6,198 bases of DNA from assembly GCA_037140715.1 (NCBI GenBank), contig JBAXDX010000120.1, positions 1 to 6,198 on the forward strand. The letters are read 5' to 3'. The stretch comes from JAUZPB01 sp037140715 (GTDB lineage: Bacteria > Bacteroidota > Ignavibacteria > Ignavibacteriales > SURF-24). The notes under the pieces were generated by a model. It was not told the DNA's origin, made no database searches, and worked only from the letters and a program-made list of their open reading frames with translations. Position numbers and translations under genes: made by a program. Position 1 is the stretch's first letter. The number at the start of each line of letters is the position of its first letter. This document shows, piece after piece, positions 6,192 to 6,198 of the stretch.

Positions 6192-6198
6192 GATATGC

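Noticed and set aside
1..6198. CRISPR array, tRNA, rRNA, transposase or toxin-antitoxin genes.
   Set aside because: No regularly spaced repeats, cloverleaf patterns or matching protein motifs were seen on either strand.

Overview
The window is compact, AT-rich bacterial DNA (roughly 35-40 % G+C by eye), and every supported gene lies on the minus strand, so transcription runs from right to left. Three signs point to a Bacteroidota/Ignavibacteria-like member of the FCB group. They are the short signal peptides ending in an FA|Q-type site, a tandem DUF1573 protein, and a TTTG-N20-TAnnTTTG promoter. Shine-Dalgarno sites are clear at some genes and absent at others. The assignment is an inference from these traits, not a match to a named genome.

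Right part (about 6198 down to 2305): a tightly packed housekeeping cluster. In transcription order it holds an internally deleted remnant of a sensor histidine kinase, tsaE and tsaB (tRNA t6A synthesis), a secreted two-domain DUF1573 protein, accD (acetyl-CoA carboxylase beta subunit) and panC (pantothenate synthetase). Most junctions are 0-8 bases or a 4-base ATGA overlap, and the accD-panC spacer is about 53 bases. This suggests one operon joining tRNA modification, fatty-acid synthesis and CoA-precursor synthesis.

Left part (about 2280 down to 1): a separate unit for surface polysaccharide export, with a good Bacteroidota-type promoter in front. It holds an SLBB-repeat outer-membrane export protein (Wza/OtnA-like) and then a Wzz-type chain-length/co-polymerase protein. 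The latter runs off the left edge, so its C-terminus and any later polysaccharide genes are not seen.

The most interesting points are as follows. panC appears to start at a rare ATT codon: an AGGAG site lies 8 bases upstream, and family-like N-terminal sequence continues past the first ATG. The histidine-kinase relic is fused in frame from H-box to G2-box and ends exactly where tsaE begins. The export protein seems to lack the usual N-terminal Poly_export domain and to be built from four SLBB-like modules. A small palindrome of possible dispersed-repeat type sits at the right edge. I found no CRISPR array, RNA gene, complete mobile element or clearly new multi-gene system.
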